This document shows, one piece after another, positions 7,361 to 15,982 of a stretch of 18,887 bases of DNA (position 1 is the first letter of the stretch; every line of letters begins with the position of its first letter). The DNA is from JBDNFP01 sp041689775 (GTDB taxonomy: Bacteria > Bacteroidota > Bacteroidia > Cytophagales > Spirosomataceae). The notes beneath the pieces were generated by a model. It had not been told where the DNA came from. It was given only the letters and a program-made list of their open reading frames with translations, and did not search any database. Where the stretch lies: contig JBDNFP010000170.1 in the NCBI GenBank assembly GCA_041689775.1, positions 1-18,887 on the forward strand. Reading direction: 5' to 3'. The translations under genes were made by a program, and so were the position numbers.

Positions 7361-8995
7361 ATGAAAAAAATAGTATTGGTTGCTGCCCTGCTTTCGCTCG
7401 GGTTACAACCGGGCTTTGCCCAATCTCAAAACCCTCCTTCCCTGCAAGTTAAAACCGCGAATGGTGTACTAGAAGGAGTGGATGGGTCAGGAATACGTGC
7501 CTTTAAGGGTGTGCCCTTCGCCGCGCCACCCGTTGGAAACCTTCGTTGGCGTGAGCCTCAACCCGCTAAAAACTGGGAGGGGGTTCGTCCTGCCCACGAT
7601 TTTGGCCCTCGGGCTGTTCAGCTTCCCCTTTTTGGAGATATGGGATTCCGGTCGGATGGTATCAGCGAAGATTGTTTGCACCTCAACGTGTGGACACCCT
7701 CCCAAAACACCACCGACCGACTGCCAGTAATGGTTTATTTCTACGGCGGGGGCCTCATGGCCGGTGATGGCTCCGAACCTCGGTACGATGGCGAAAGTCT
7801 GGCCCGTCACGGAATCGTAACGGTTACGGTCAATTATCGGTTGAGTGTGTTTGGTTTTTTCTCCCATCCAGAACTGACCAAAGAATCTCCTCATAAAGCA
7901 TCGGGTAATTACGGCTTGATGGATCAATATGCTGCCTTGCAATGGGTGCAAAAAAACATTGCCGCTTTTGGCGGTGATCCCAAGCGGGTAACTATTGCGG
8001 GGGAGTCGGCTGGTTCTTATTCTGTGAGTGCTCAAATGGCCTCACCTTTATCAATAAATATGATTGCCGGAGCGATTGCCGAAAGCGGCTCGCTGTTGAG
8101 TTTTCGTCCCATCGCTACCCTAGGGGAGGCCGAAAAGATGGGTACTGAGTTTGGTGCTAAGGTAGGTGCAACGTCGTTGGCAGCGTTGCGGGCTATGCCT
8201 GCGCAGGCCTTGATCGACGCAACTGCTAAGCCGGGTACGCCGAGGTTCTCTCCGGTGGTGGATGGCTATTTTTTTTCGAAGTCGCCCGCGGAGGTATTTG
8301 CCGCCGGAGAGCAAGCCAAGGTACCCTTGCTGGCTGGTTGGAATTCGCAGGAAAGCGGATATCAGGGTATTATGGCTAAGGAGGCACTTACTAAGGCTAA
8401 TTACGTAGCGGCGGTTCAAAAAATGTACGGCGCTCAGGCGGCGGCGGTGTTGAAAGTATACAACCCTTCGGCCGACGCCGAAGTAGAGCAGGTAGCTACT
8501 GATTTGGCGGGAGATCGTTTTATTGGGTTCAGCACTTGGAAACTTTCGGATATTCATGCACAAACCGGAGGGAAGCCAGTTTTTAGGTATTTTTATGAGC
8601 GTCCACGTCCCGAAATGCGCGCCGAAATGGGGAATGTAGAAGCTGGATTAGCCGGAGGAATCGTTAAAAGCGAGGCAACTACCAAAGCCCCGCGTCCGAA
8701 AGGTGCCGTGCACTCCGCTGAAATTGAGTACGCTTTGGGTAATTTGCCGACCAACCGGGTATATGATTGGCAGCCGGAAGACTATAAGGTTTCGGAAATT
8801 ATGCAGTTGTTCTTTGCTAATTTTATTAAAACAGGAAACCCCAACGGATTAGGGGTACCGTATTGGCCAGCAATAAAAAGCAAACAGCCCGCCGATGTAA
8901 TGCGCATCGATGTACAAACCCGGTCAGAAACCGAAAAGCATCGGGACCGGTATTTACAGATGAATGAATTTTATTTAGAAGCTTTGAAGAAGTAA
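7361..8995 (+). CDS. Type-B carboxylesterase, secreted
   Basis: A 544-residue alpha/beta-hydrolase of the carboxylesterase type-B family (the cholinesterase/lipase group), which cleaves carboxylic esters. A Sec signal peptide covers residues 1-20, with likely cleavage after GFA. The family signatures are in order: EDCLHLNVW at 103-111, the oxyanion-hole segment FYGGGLMAGD near 127-136, and the nucleophile elbow GESAGS with S216. The other two members of the triad are E331 (NSQESGYQG) and H451 (GAVHSAEIEY). The length is normal and the domain is complete to the C-terminus. ATG at 7361 is preceded by a plausible Bacteroidota promoter and no Shine-Dalgarno sequence. The protein should be periplasmic or exported. 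Substrate is not predictable; para-nitrobenzyl-esterase-like or polysaccharide side-chain ester cleavage are options. It is a single-gene unit, convergent with the AI-2E permease. Confidence 0.95.
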   Translation: MKKIVLVAALLSLGLQPGFAQSQNPPSLQVKTANGVLEGVDGSGIRAFKGVPFAAPPVGNLRWREPQPAKNWEGVRPAHDFGPRAVQLPLFGDMGFRSDGISEDCLHLNVWTPSQNTTDRLPVMVYFYGGGLMAGDGSEPRYDGESLARHGIVTVTVNYRLSVFGFFSHPELTKESPHKASGNYGLMDQYAALQWVQKNIAAFGGDPKRVTIAGESAGSYSVSAQMASPLSINMIAGAIAESGSLLSFRPIATLGEAEKMGTEFGAKVGATSLAALRAMPAQALIDATAKPGTPRFSPVVDGYFFSKSPAEVFAAGEQAKVPLLAGWNSQESGYQGIMAKEALTKANYVAAVQKMYGAQAAAVLKVYNPSADAEVEQVATDLAGDRFIGFSTWKLSDIHAQTGGKPVFRYFYERPRPEMRAEMGNVEAGLAGGIVKSEATTKAPRPKGAVHSAEIEYALGNLPTNRVYDWQPEDYKVSEIMQLFFANFIKTGNPNGLGVPYWPAIKSKQPADVMRIDVQTRSETEKHRDRYLQMNEFYLEALKK

Positions 8996-9165
8996 GTTGT
9001 ATCTGATATTATTATGAATAAGGAGCAGACAGCTATTGGCTATCTACTTTTTGGTAATGTAGCTATCAACTACGCAATGTTTTCTTTTTTGGGCTGTTTA
9101 ATGGTGTCATTTCCGCCAAGTAGTAGCACCAAGACCTCCGCTCCCTCCACTTTTCCCGCTACGAG

Positions 9166-10134
9166 TCATAGAATAGCGGCGAAAGGTATAAAAAGGATCA
9201 TTCCCGAACCGCCCCAAAGAATGCCACCCGCTAAGATGATAACCAAAGTAGCCAAGGTATTTAAGTTAACCCGTTGACTCACCGCCCAGGGGAATATTAG
9301 GTTTGCTTCAAGGTACCGCACGACCGCATAAATAACAATGACCCCGATGGGAGGCCAAATGGAATCATACAGAGACCAGGAAACCGCAATGGGAAGGAGG
9401 GAGGCGATCATAATGCCTACGTAAGGAATAAATGTCATGATGGAGGCTATGAAGCCAAAGAGCAAAGCGTGCGGTATACCAAGGATCAGCAAACCCGTAC
9501 TATTGAGTATACCAACGATCAGGTACACGGTCATCATTCCTTTAATAAATTCCACGTACGAATTGACAGACTCTGACATAATGCTGCTCATCTGTGATTG
9601 CATCCGGTCGGGAACAAGCAAAGTCAGTGCTCTAACAAATTGCGTACGGTAAAACAGGATTAGGTAGGTATAGATGGGAATGAGTAACAAGTTGACAACC
9701 GAGCTGATGGACCTCCCCAAAGCATTTCCAAGGATGCCGAATAATGATCCCAAGGATTTTTCAAAGCCTTGGGATAGTAATTGGTTACCTTGTTCCTGGG
9801 TAATATTCAAATATTGTCCGAGGTCGTTAGTCCATTGAGTCATCGATACTTGTAGTTTAGCTTTCAGGCCGGGCCAAAGTACCTGCAACTCGGCTAGTTG
9901 CCTGAACAGTAAGTATATAATTATACCGAGCAGAATAGATAGTAAACCAAGGGATAGTAAAATCGACAAGGGGCGACTCACTTTTTTCTGCTCTAACCAG
10001 CGACAAACAGGATACAAGAGCAGCGCAATAAAAAGTCCGTAACTAAGGGGTATAAATAAGGCCCGACCGAAATAAAGGATGGCTCCTCCAAAAACGATCT
10101 GAAATAAAGTTTGGCTAACCGAATCGCTGGACAT
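9166..10134 (-). CDS. AI-2E / PerM-family permease, probably truncated by an in-frame TGA
   Basis: A membrane protein of the AI-2E transporter (PerM/TqsA, DUF20) family with about eight predicted membrane segments. There are paired N-terminal helices, a soluble amphipathic stretch of about 90 residues, then conserved C-terminal blocks including SSVVNLLLIPIYTYLI, IPYVGIMIASLLP, and LAGGILWGGSGMILFIPF. The family exports small molecules or signals; substrate is unknown here. I prefer ATG at 10132-10134 (322 residues), since the longer frame to 10164 begins with TTG. The protein stops at PFAAIL with TGA (9166-9168). In the same frame, 31 more codons continue to TAG at 9070-9072, and they encode the expected family tail (VAGKVEGAE, then LLLGG). 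The TGA is therefore probably a nonsense mutation of an Arg codon. The truncated protein may still fold. It is divergent from the amino-acid permease. Confidence 0.85.
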   Translation of the reverse strand: MSSDSVSQTLFQIVFGGAILYFGRALFIPLSYGLFIALLLYPVCRWLEQKKVSRPLSILLSLGLLSILLGIIIYLLFRQLAELQVLWPGLKAKLQVSMTQWTNDLGQYLNITQEQGNQLLSQGFEKSLGSLFGILGNALGRSISSVVNLLLIPIYTYLILFYRTQFVRALTLLVPDRMQSQMSSIMSESVNSYVEFIKGMMTVYLIVGILNSTGLLILGIPHALLFGFIASIMTFIPYVGIMIASLLPIAVSWSLYDSIWPPIGVIVIYAVVRYLEANLIFPWAVSQRVNLNTLATLVIILAGGILWGGSGMILFIPFAAIL

Positions 10135-10164
10135 AGGGATACACTTTTGATTTAAGCTATTCAA

Positions 10165-10566
10165 TAAACTACCAAAAAAATGGGACTATTCCTTCGAATG
10201 GGAAGGATAATTCAGGTAAAGTTTTCAGCTAACGTACCTCACCGTACGAGGATTGAATCTTATTGAGCTTTTTACCCATTGTTTCACCTCAGCGACTAGC
10301 TATTTTAATAGTATCATCATTGGGTGATACTAGCCAATAGGCTCGTGAGTCCATCAGCACTTCGGGCAGATGAGGGGTAGTAATAGTCGACACAAAATCA
10401 TATTTATTGATGCTTGACGAAACTGCTGCATACCTGCTCGTCGAGGTTATAGCTCGGATCTGGATTGTACACGGTATCAATTTGCCGATTGATCATTTAA
10501 TAAAATGACAGCTACTATTTTCTAAAAACGAGTGCAGTGAGTGTCCAATAAATAATCCTCGAACCT
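10165..10566. other. Intergenic stretch with no confident gene
   Basis: This 400-bp gap between the two divergent permeases holds no gene I can support. On the minus strand, an ATG frame from 10496 gives 29 codons with a protein-like look (RQIDTVYNPDPSYNLDEQ). A second frame nearby, reaching 10289, gives TTPHLPEVLMDSRAYWL and begins only with TTG. Together they could be a frameshifted relic of a small gene, or chance. The right end must carry the promoter of the amino-acid permease. Confidence 0.4.
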
Positions 10567-10600
10567 TTGAAAAACTATCAAGGGATTGTTCCTATATTTC
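10566..10600 (+). promoter_or_regulatory. Candidate promoter of the amino-acid permease
   Basis: TTTG at 10566-10569 and TATATTTC at 10593-10600 resemble the Bacteroidota -33 and -7 boxes, but the gap of 23 bases is a little long. A transcript from here would start around 10607, leaving a leader of about 17 bases before ATG 10624. This argues against the TTG at 10567 as the start codon. Confidence 0.3.
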
Positions 10601-10623
10601 GATGTTTTACCGTAATCTACTGC

Positions 10624-12072
10624 ATGGAAAAAGATCCTATTGACTTCAAAAGGTCGCTTGGCCTGATTGATTCCACTCTTATTGTTTCCGGCTCCATGAT
10701 TGGCTCCGGAATTTTTATTGTTACCGCCGATATGTCCCGAAACGTGGGCTCCTCGGGTTGGTTACTTTTTACCTGGATTTTTACGGGCATTATCACCGTA
10801 GCTGCGGCCCTCAGCTACGGCGAATTAGCCGGAATGATGCCAAAAGCCGGGGGGCAATTTGTGTATATCGAAAGAGCCTACAATAAGCTTTTGGGCTTCG
10901 TATACGGCTGGACGGTATTCACGGTAATACAGTCTGGTACCATTGCGGCGGTCGCGGTTGCCTTTACCAAATTTACCGCGGTGTTTATTCCGGCTCTGAA
11001 TCCGGAAAATGTTATCTTTTCCATCGGCTCTTTTTCCATTAGTACCTCCTCCGTCTTCGCGATGGGAAGTATTATTTTATTGACCTATATCAACAGCCTT
11101 GGGGTAGAAACAGGCAAATGGATTCAGAATATTTTTACCTCCACCAAGCTATTGGCCCTGTTGGCGATCATCGTCATTGGTATTGCTTTTGGCACTAATT
11201 CCGGGATGCTCCAACAAAATTTCAGCAACGCCTGGGAGGCTGTTTCGCTGGGAACGGATGGTTCCGTAATTCCCCTGACGGGTCTCGCTCTCGTAATGGC
11301 CATTGGTGTATCAATGATCGGGTCGTTATTCTCCGCGGACGCCTGGAACAACGTTACCTTCATTGCCGGCGAAATCAAAGATCCCAAACGTAATATTCCG
11401 TTGAGTTTATTTTTTGGCACATTGATCGTAACGACCATCTACGTGCTTTGCAATATTGCGTATTTGTCATTGCTACCCATTCAGGGCTCTCCGGCGGGGC
11501 AGGATGTAATTGAGCGCGGAATAGCCTTTGCCGCCTACGATCGGGTGGGTACGGCCGCGACGGAAGTTTTATTTGGGAGTATTTCCGTGACCATTATGGC
11601 GGTTTTGATTATGGTTTCGACCTTTGGGTGTAATAACGGGCTGATACTTGCCGGGGCGAGATTGTACTACGCCATGGCCAAAGAAGGCGTATTCCTGAAA
11701 CAAGCCGGTGAACTCAACAAGAATCAGGTACCCGCCAAGGCGTTATGGGTACAATGCGCCTGGGCTTGCGCACTGTGCCTGAGCGGTACTTACGGGCAGT
11801 TGCTCAACTATTGCACATTTGGGTCACTCGTATTTTATATCATCACCATTGTCGGAATTTTTATCCTAAGAAAGAAAGAACCCACCACGGAGCGGCCCTA
11901 CAAAGCCTTTGGGTACCCATTTGTTCCTGCTTTCTATATCGTTGCTACGAGCCTGATTTGTTTGATTCTGCTCATTGATCCTAAGACCAGAATGGATACA
12001 GGAATGGGTGTTCTCATCGCTGGGCTTGGTGTTCCGGTCTACTATTTGACCAGGAGAAAAAAAGTCAATTAA
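10624..12072 (+). CDS. APC-superfamily amino-acid permease
   Basis: A 482-residue inner-membrane transporter with about 12 membrane segments. The substrate-binding unwound helix 1 reads GSMIGSGIFIV (residues 21-31), and helix 2 and the following loop read SYGELAGMMPKAGGQFVYIERAYN, both hallmarks of APC transporters of the L-type/SteT group. It should move neutral amino acids by proton symport or exchange; the exact substrate is not visible. I chose ATG 10624 over the TTG at 10567 because the signature starts with MEKDPIDFKRSLGLIDST, and because the extra 19 residues overlap the promoter-like boxes and look non-coding. The gene is monocistronic, followed by a strong terminator at 12226-12263, and could take up amino acids released by the surface peptidase, though no regulatory link is seen. 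Confidence 0.93.
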   Translation: MEKDPIDFKRSLGLIDSTLIVSGSMIGSGIFIVTADMSRNVGSSGWLLFTWIFTGIITVAAALSYGELAGMMPKAGGQFVYIERAYNKLLGFVYGWTVFTVIQSGTIAAVAVAFTKFTAVFIPALNPENVIFSIGSFSISTSSVFAMGSIILLTYINSLGVETGKWIQNIFTSTKLLALLAIIVIGIAFGTNSGMLQQNFSNAWEAVSLGTDGSVIPLTGLALVMAIGVSMIGSLFSADAWNNVTFIAGEIKDPKRNIPLSLFFGTLIVTTIYVLCNIAYLSLLPIQGSPAGQDVIERGIAFAAYDRVGTAATEVLFGSISVTIMAVLIMVSTFGCNNGLILAGARLYYAMAKEGVFLKQAGELNKNQVPAKALWVQCAWACALCLSGTYGQLLNYCTFGSLVFYIITIVGIFILRKKEPTTERPYKAFGYPFVPAFYIVATSLICLILLIDPKTRMDTGMGVLIAGLGVPVYYLTRRKKVN

Positions 12073-12225
12073 TTGGTGGCAAGTAGCCGTTAGCAATTTG
12101 TCATTGCCTACAATAGGTTGACCGTTCTTGAACAAGAGCAGAATTTTCATCACCTAAAAAAGGGGATTTAGGATCAATTTGTTTTTCAGATAAGCAGTGT
12201 TGTAAACCGCCTAAATCCTTGAATA
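12073..12225. other. Short spacer between convergent genes
   Basis: There is no gene and no recognised repeat. The permease stop and the large fusion gene converge here, and the terminator follows immediately. Confidence 0.4.
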
Positions 12226-12263
12226 ATAAAACCTCCCCGTCAATTTCGACAGGGAGGTTTTAT
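12226..12263. terminator. Bidirectional rho-independent terminator
   Basis: ATAAAACCTCCC (12226-12237) pairs perfectly with GGGAGGTTTTAT (12252-12263). After a C-A mismatch the stem continues inside as GTC/GAC around an AATTTC loop. The A-rich left flank and T-rich right flank give T-runs in both directions. It serves the plus-strand amino-acid permease, ending at 12072, and the minus-strand fusion gene, ending at 12268. Confidence 0.9.
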
Positions 12264-12267
12264 GTGT

Positions 12268-15200
12268 TTAGCTAAGTTCTAATTTAACTTGTAATACTTT
12301 CCCCTTTTGATTGGATCGAATACCTCGGTACTCTTTCCAAATCCCTTGGTCAGGTTCACCTACCCGAATCGTATATTTACCTTTTTCGAATACGGGGGGA
12401 CGAAACTGAGAGCCTTTTATCCGGAGAGTATATTCAATTTCCTTCGTTTTGTCATTTATTACCTGCACCACCGCATTGGGGTAATTTTCCACCTCAATCT
12501 CGGGTAAATATCCGTAGGGAGTGCGTGCGTAGTTATCAGTTTGTTGGATCGTGATGGGCCACCCGTCGTACTGACTATCCTCAGTAGGCTGAGCAGGATC
12601 GGCACTACGCTTCCAGCATTCAAACGTGGTAAGCCGGGTTTCGGGATTTATCTTCACAATACCGTAGCCCGTTACCCGATCGTGAATGATGGCCGGTTTT
12701 AGTCCGGTAAGGCGCGGACTTGCCACGGCATGCAGCGTGATTTTATTCTTAAACCCGTCCTCAAACTGCCCGGTATAGGACGGCTTGCCGGGAAGGGGTA
12801 CGTGCGAAGGAGGTAGGGTGGGCCACCAACGGCGCGGGAATATATTATTCAAAGCCGGACCAGCAAAAGCAAACCCTGCGTCGTTGTGTTGGTCTACCCC
12901 GTAACGGACAATGGAAGGCAAGTGCTGATCCCCCGCCAGGTGAAGGGTGTATCCCCGACGAATAATATCTACCGCTTTATTCCGCTTGCTGTGGGGCCAG
13001 CCGTTGGAATCCATGTCGCGGGTAGGGGCATCGCCACTGACGTATTCTCCCAGTTTGGGTATGGCCAAAGTAGGTACGGCCGAGTCGCCGGTAGAATTTT
13101 TGGGTAAGGTAGCAACTGTACAAAAGTTAGTGGCCGACAGGAGTATTTTCATTTTGGCACCCTGTCTCCAATCGGCTGCCCATTCTGCCAGAAACTTTTC
13201 TTGACGCGGTCCCAGGAGTTCCGCCTGCGGAGCATTGAGGTAGCTTTCGTCCTTGAAATCAAGATTGGTAATAAACCCATTTTGAATACCCGCCGCAGCG
13301 GGGAAAATATTTTTGGGCGCTGACTTGAATTTCCGGTCTTCGATGATCGCAAAACTAATGGGTCCCCAGTTCCAGTGGGTGTAGTACACACTGATATCTT
13401 GTTTGATCGGGGTTGGGTCGTAAGGATCAGGTAAATGACTGCACTGCGTTTTTTGTACCATTTTTACCCATTCCGGGTGCATTTTATAGCCTCCGGAATC
13501 TTGCCGGATGTAGGCACTGCCCTCGGCGATCGCTGCTTTGCCGCCTTCACCCCACACGTTTCCGTGGTACACATCGTGGTCGTCGGGGATAGAAATGCAG
13601 GGTACATGCCGGAATACATCCCGATACGACCACCCGAACTGCTGCCACTTTCGCATGTAGTCCAGAATCGAGCGTTTTAGGGTAGTCGCTTCCACCCCAA
13701 ACCCACCGGTTGACTCGTAAAACTGATCGCCGAGGAAAAGTGCTGCATCGATTTTGTGGTGTAGAATGTGCTGCCGCAGGTCAGTATCAGGAAATCCGTG
13801 GTCACAATTACAGCTAAATAGACCCAGCTTTATAGGTTGGTCGGGTGATGGTGCAGGGGCTATACTTCCCTCGTAGGTGTACTTGATCGGCTGATTGTCT
13901 TTATCATGTAGCGCATAGGTCAATCGGTACGGTACGGCTTTCGTTGCCTTCCAGTCGGTAAGTTTAAAGGCAGCGATAAAGCTGGTAGTATCAATGGTAC
14001 TCTTCCCAGCAGGCCTCCACTGGCCATTCTCCTTCAATTCCAACACTACTTCCTCACCTGTTTTTACAACCGGAGCGCAAAGGGCGGAAAGTTTTACGGT
14101 GGAGTTATGCAGGGTATACTGCGCAAAATAAATCGGTCCGTAAGTATGGCCGGCGTTTGAAACGAGCTTCGGGCCGTCTATATGCCAATTTTCAAAGCGG
14201 GCGTTGGGTGTGAATTCTTGTTGTCCTTCGGTGTTACAATGCGATATTAGTGCTATCCCTCCGATTAGATCAGTATCGTCCACTACGTTACCCTGGGTTT
14301 CGGCAACAATCCGTAGGCCATCTTTAACCCGTACGTGGAGGGTGTATTTTCCATTATCCGTTGGCTCGCCGATGACATCAAAAGAGAGGGTTTTGAACAA
14401 TAGTTCGACGGGCAGAGCCGAGTTAAGTACTTTATTGCCAAGTACCCACTTCCCGTCGGTACGAACCCCTACTTGAAATCCTTTTCCGTAAACCGCCGCC
14501 GATCTGAAATCATCAACGGGACCGGTACTGCCAAGCCGGAAACCGATGAAATCGTTGGGGTTTTCTTTGCTCAGAAATCGGAAATCTGTTTTTATAAAAA
14601 AAGAGGCCCGTTGTTGTCCCAGCTCATGCGTGAGTAAAACCACCGAACGGTTTCTACCCCTGATGTTACATTCTAATCCGCCATTGAGTATCTGCCAATC
14701 TTGGAGACGGTTTGCCCAATAGTTTTCGCCAATCCAGGTTCCATCCGAAAGTTTGTGCCAATTGCTGTCGAAACTACCAAGTAGGGTACCGACTTGGCGT
14801 AATGATGTCATATCTTCCGGGTGTACAGAGCCGTCGGGGAGTAATCCCACATGGAGAAGTAAGTTCTGATCAAGCCGCTGGGAATTTTGGATTGCCTGGA
14901 CAATGTCCTTGCCGGTGCGGTGTTTCCCATTATCAGCCACGAAATACCCTTTGCCCGATGGTTGTAAGCTGATTTCGGTTTCGGAGGTTTTGAACCGCAG
15001 CTTTTTGGCTACTTTTTGCGAAGTTGGGCCTAGTGTTTCTTCTGCGGATGTTAGTGTAAAGTCTTCATCCCCGGTGGCACCTGCTTCGAAGGAAATGAGC
15101 GCGTGGGGACTTAAAGAACGAATGAGACTGTAACTTTTTGCCAGGGGGAATAGCTCAGATTTGGGGTAGAAACCTTCCAGCGGATGGAAACGAATGCCAG

Positions 15201-15891
15201 CAATGAGGGGGTACTGGTTCAGTATTTCGACAAATTGACGGTGATTAAAGTCAGTATATTTTTCACTAGCCTCGGGGCTTTCGTATGGGTACTCAGGCCG
15301 GGACGGGCCATAATCAGGACGGGCCATATTCCGACCTTCTTCCCGGTTGGGGAAATTGGGGTGTACCCAGTCGGCGGCATACGAGTAGGATAAAAATAGG
15401 GCCATTCCCCGTTGTTCGCAAGCATTGTAGAGTTCTTTGAGGAGGTCACGCTTTGCGGCTGAGTTCTTTATATTGAAGGTAGACTGTTGCGTCTGAAAAA
15501 GGTCAAAACCATCGTGGTGACGACAGGTGAAGTCGATGTAACGGCCGCCGGCCGCTTGGGCGATATTCACCAATACCTCGGCATCAAATTGCTGGGCTGT
15601 AAAACGGTTCGACAGTTTCTGGTACTCCGCGAACGGGATTTTCTGCGTAAACTGAGCATCCTCCCCTTGACCAAGAAGCGAATATAACCCATAGTGAAAA
15701 GATACCCCAAGTCCCGCTTTCCTGAACCATTGCTCGTTGGCATTTTTTGGATTTTGCTCCCAGGCAGCCTTGTGTTCTTTTAGATAAGAAGGTAAAGAAG
15801 ACTTGGTATTGGTAGAAGAAAGGGAGGCGGGTAGAAAAGTGACACCAGCGGAGGCCAGAATAGAATTCTCAATGAAAGTACGACGCTTCAT
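12268..15891 (-). CDS. Tat-exported fusion: GH29 alpha-L-fucosidase-like domain + jelly-roll + PhoD-type phosphatase
   Basis: A 1207-residue single frame with three parts. Residues 1-26 are a Tat-type signal (KRRTFIE, then a short hydrophobic stretch). Residues ~45-372 have the GH29 barrel pattern: FHYGLYSL, CRHHDGFDLF (H125, H126), AAKRDLLKEL, and NLLLHVGLLPDGSVHPED. The strand that should carry the catalytic nucleophile (WFDG-like) reads AGIRFHPLEG, with His at 236, so fucosidase activity is doubtful. Residues ~375-575 look like a concanavalin/LamG-type jelly roll (DWQILNGGLECN...ENWHIDGP), followed by a beta-rich link. Residues ~687-1130 are a PhoD/metallophosphatase domain with LFLGDQFYE (D722), IPDDHDVYHGN (D771, H772, D773), LLSATNF and LAGDQH (D988, H990). 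PhoD enzymes use Ca/Fe and hydrolyse phosphomono- and diesters. A C-terminal beta domain ends the protein. The gene follows the broken transporter gene by 91 bp; no regulator is visible. Confidence 0.88.
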   Translation of the reverse strand: MKRRTFIENSILASAGVTFLPASLSSTNTKSSLPSYLKEHKAAWEQNPKNANEQWFRKAGLGVSFHYGLYSLLGQGEDAQFTQKIPFAEYQKLSNRFTAQQFDAEVLVNIAQAAGGRYIDFTCRHHDGFDLFQTQQSTFNIKNSAAKRDLLKELYNACEQRGMALFLSYSYAADWVHPNFPNREEGRNMARPDYGPSRPEYPYESPEASEKYTDFNHRQFVEILNQYPLIAGIRFHPLEGFYPKSELFPLAKSYSLIRSLSPHALISFEAGATGDEDFTLTSAEETLGPTSQKVAKKLRFKTSETEISLQPSGKGYFVADNGKHRTGKDIVQAIQNSQRLDQNLLLHVGLLPDGSVHPEDMTSLRQVGTLLGSFDSNWHKLSDGTWIGENYWANRLQDWQILNGGLECNIRGRNRSVVLLTHELGQQRASFFIKTDFRFLSKENPNDFIGFRLGSTGPVDDFRSAAVYGKGFQVGVRTDGKWVLGNKVLNSALPVELLFKTLSFDVIGEPTDNGKYTLHVRVKDGLRIVAETQGNVVDDTDLIGGIALISHCNTEGQQEFTPNARFENWHIDGPKLVSNAGHTYGPIYFAQYTLHNSTVKLSALCAPVVKTGEEVVLELKENGQWRPAGKSTIDTTSFIAAFKLTDWKATKAVPYRLTYALHDKDNQPIKYTYEGSIAPAPSPDQPIKLGLFSCNCDHGFPDTDLRQHILHHKIDAALFLGDQFYESTGGFGVEATTLKRSILDYMRKWQQFGWSYRDVFRHVPCISIPDDHDVYHGNVWGEGGKAAIAEGSAYIRQDSGGYKMHPEWVKMVQKTQCSHLPDPYDPTPIKQDISVYYTHWNWGPISFAIIEDRKFKSAPKNIFPAAAGIQNGFITNLDFKDESYLNAPQAELLGPRQEKFLAEWAADWRQGAKMKILLSATNFCTVATLPKNSTGDSAVPTLAIPKLGEYVSGDAPTRDMDSNGWPHSKRNKAVDIIRRGYTLHLAGDQHLPSIVRYGVDQHNDAGFAFAGPALNNIFPRRWWPTLPPSHVPLPGKPSYTGQFEDGFKNKITLHAVASPRLTGLKPAIIHDRVTGYGIVKINPETRLTTFECWKRSADPAQPTEDSQYDGWPITIQQTDNYARTPYGYLPEIEVENYPNAVVQVINDKTKEIEYTLRIKGSQFRPPVFEKGKYTIRVGEPDQGIWKEYRGIRSNQKGKVLQVKLELS

Positions 15892-15982
15892 GGAACGAAT
15901 GGTTTTTGTATTAAAAGCCCTCGTTGCTTCGCTTTACTCACATTTTATAGTCTTATTACCTTAATCTCAGGGTTAGAAAGAA

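Noticed and set aside
7487..8035. 182-codon open frame on the minus strand inside the esterase gene
   Set aside because: It lies entirely antisense to a complete esterase with signal peptide and catalytic triad, has low-complexity shadow composition and no recognisable domain.
8120..8563. 147-codon minus-strand frame inside the esterase gene
   Set aside because: Arg/Ser/Leu-rich shadow of the coding strand with no domain or start signal.
10135..10164. Longer N-terminus of the AI-2E permease
   Set aside because: It starts with TTG, while an ATG ten codons later still leaves the whole family N-terminus.
10567..10623. Upstream TTG start for the amino-acid permease
   Set aside because: The extra 19 residues precede the conserved N-terminus, begin with TTG and overlap the promoter-like boxes; ATG at 10624 fits better.
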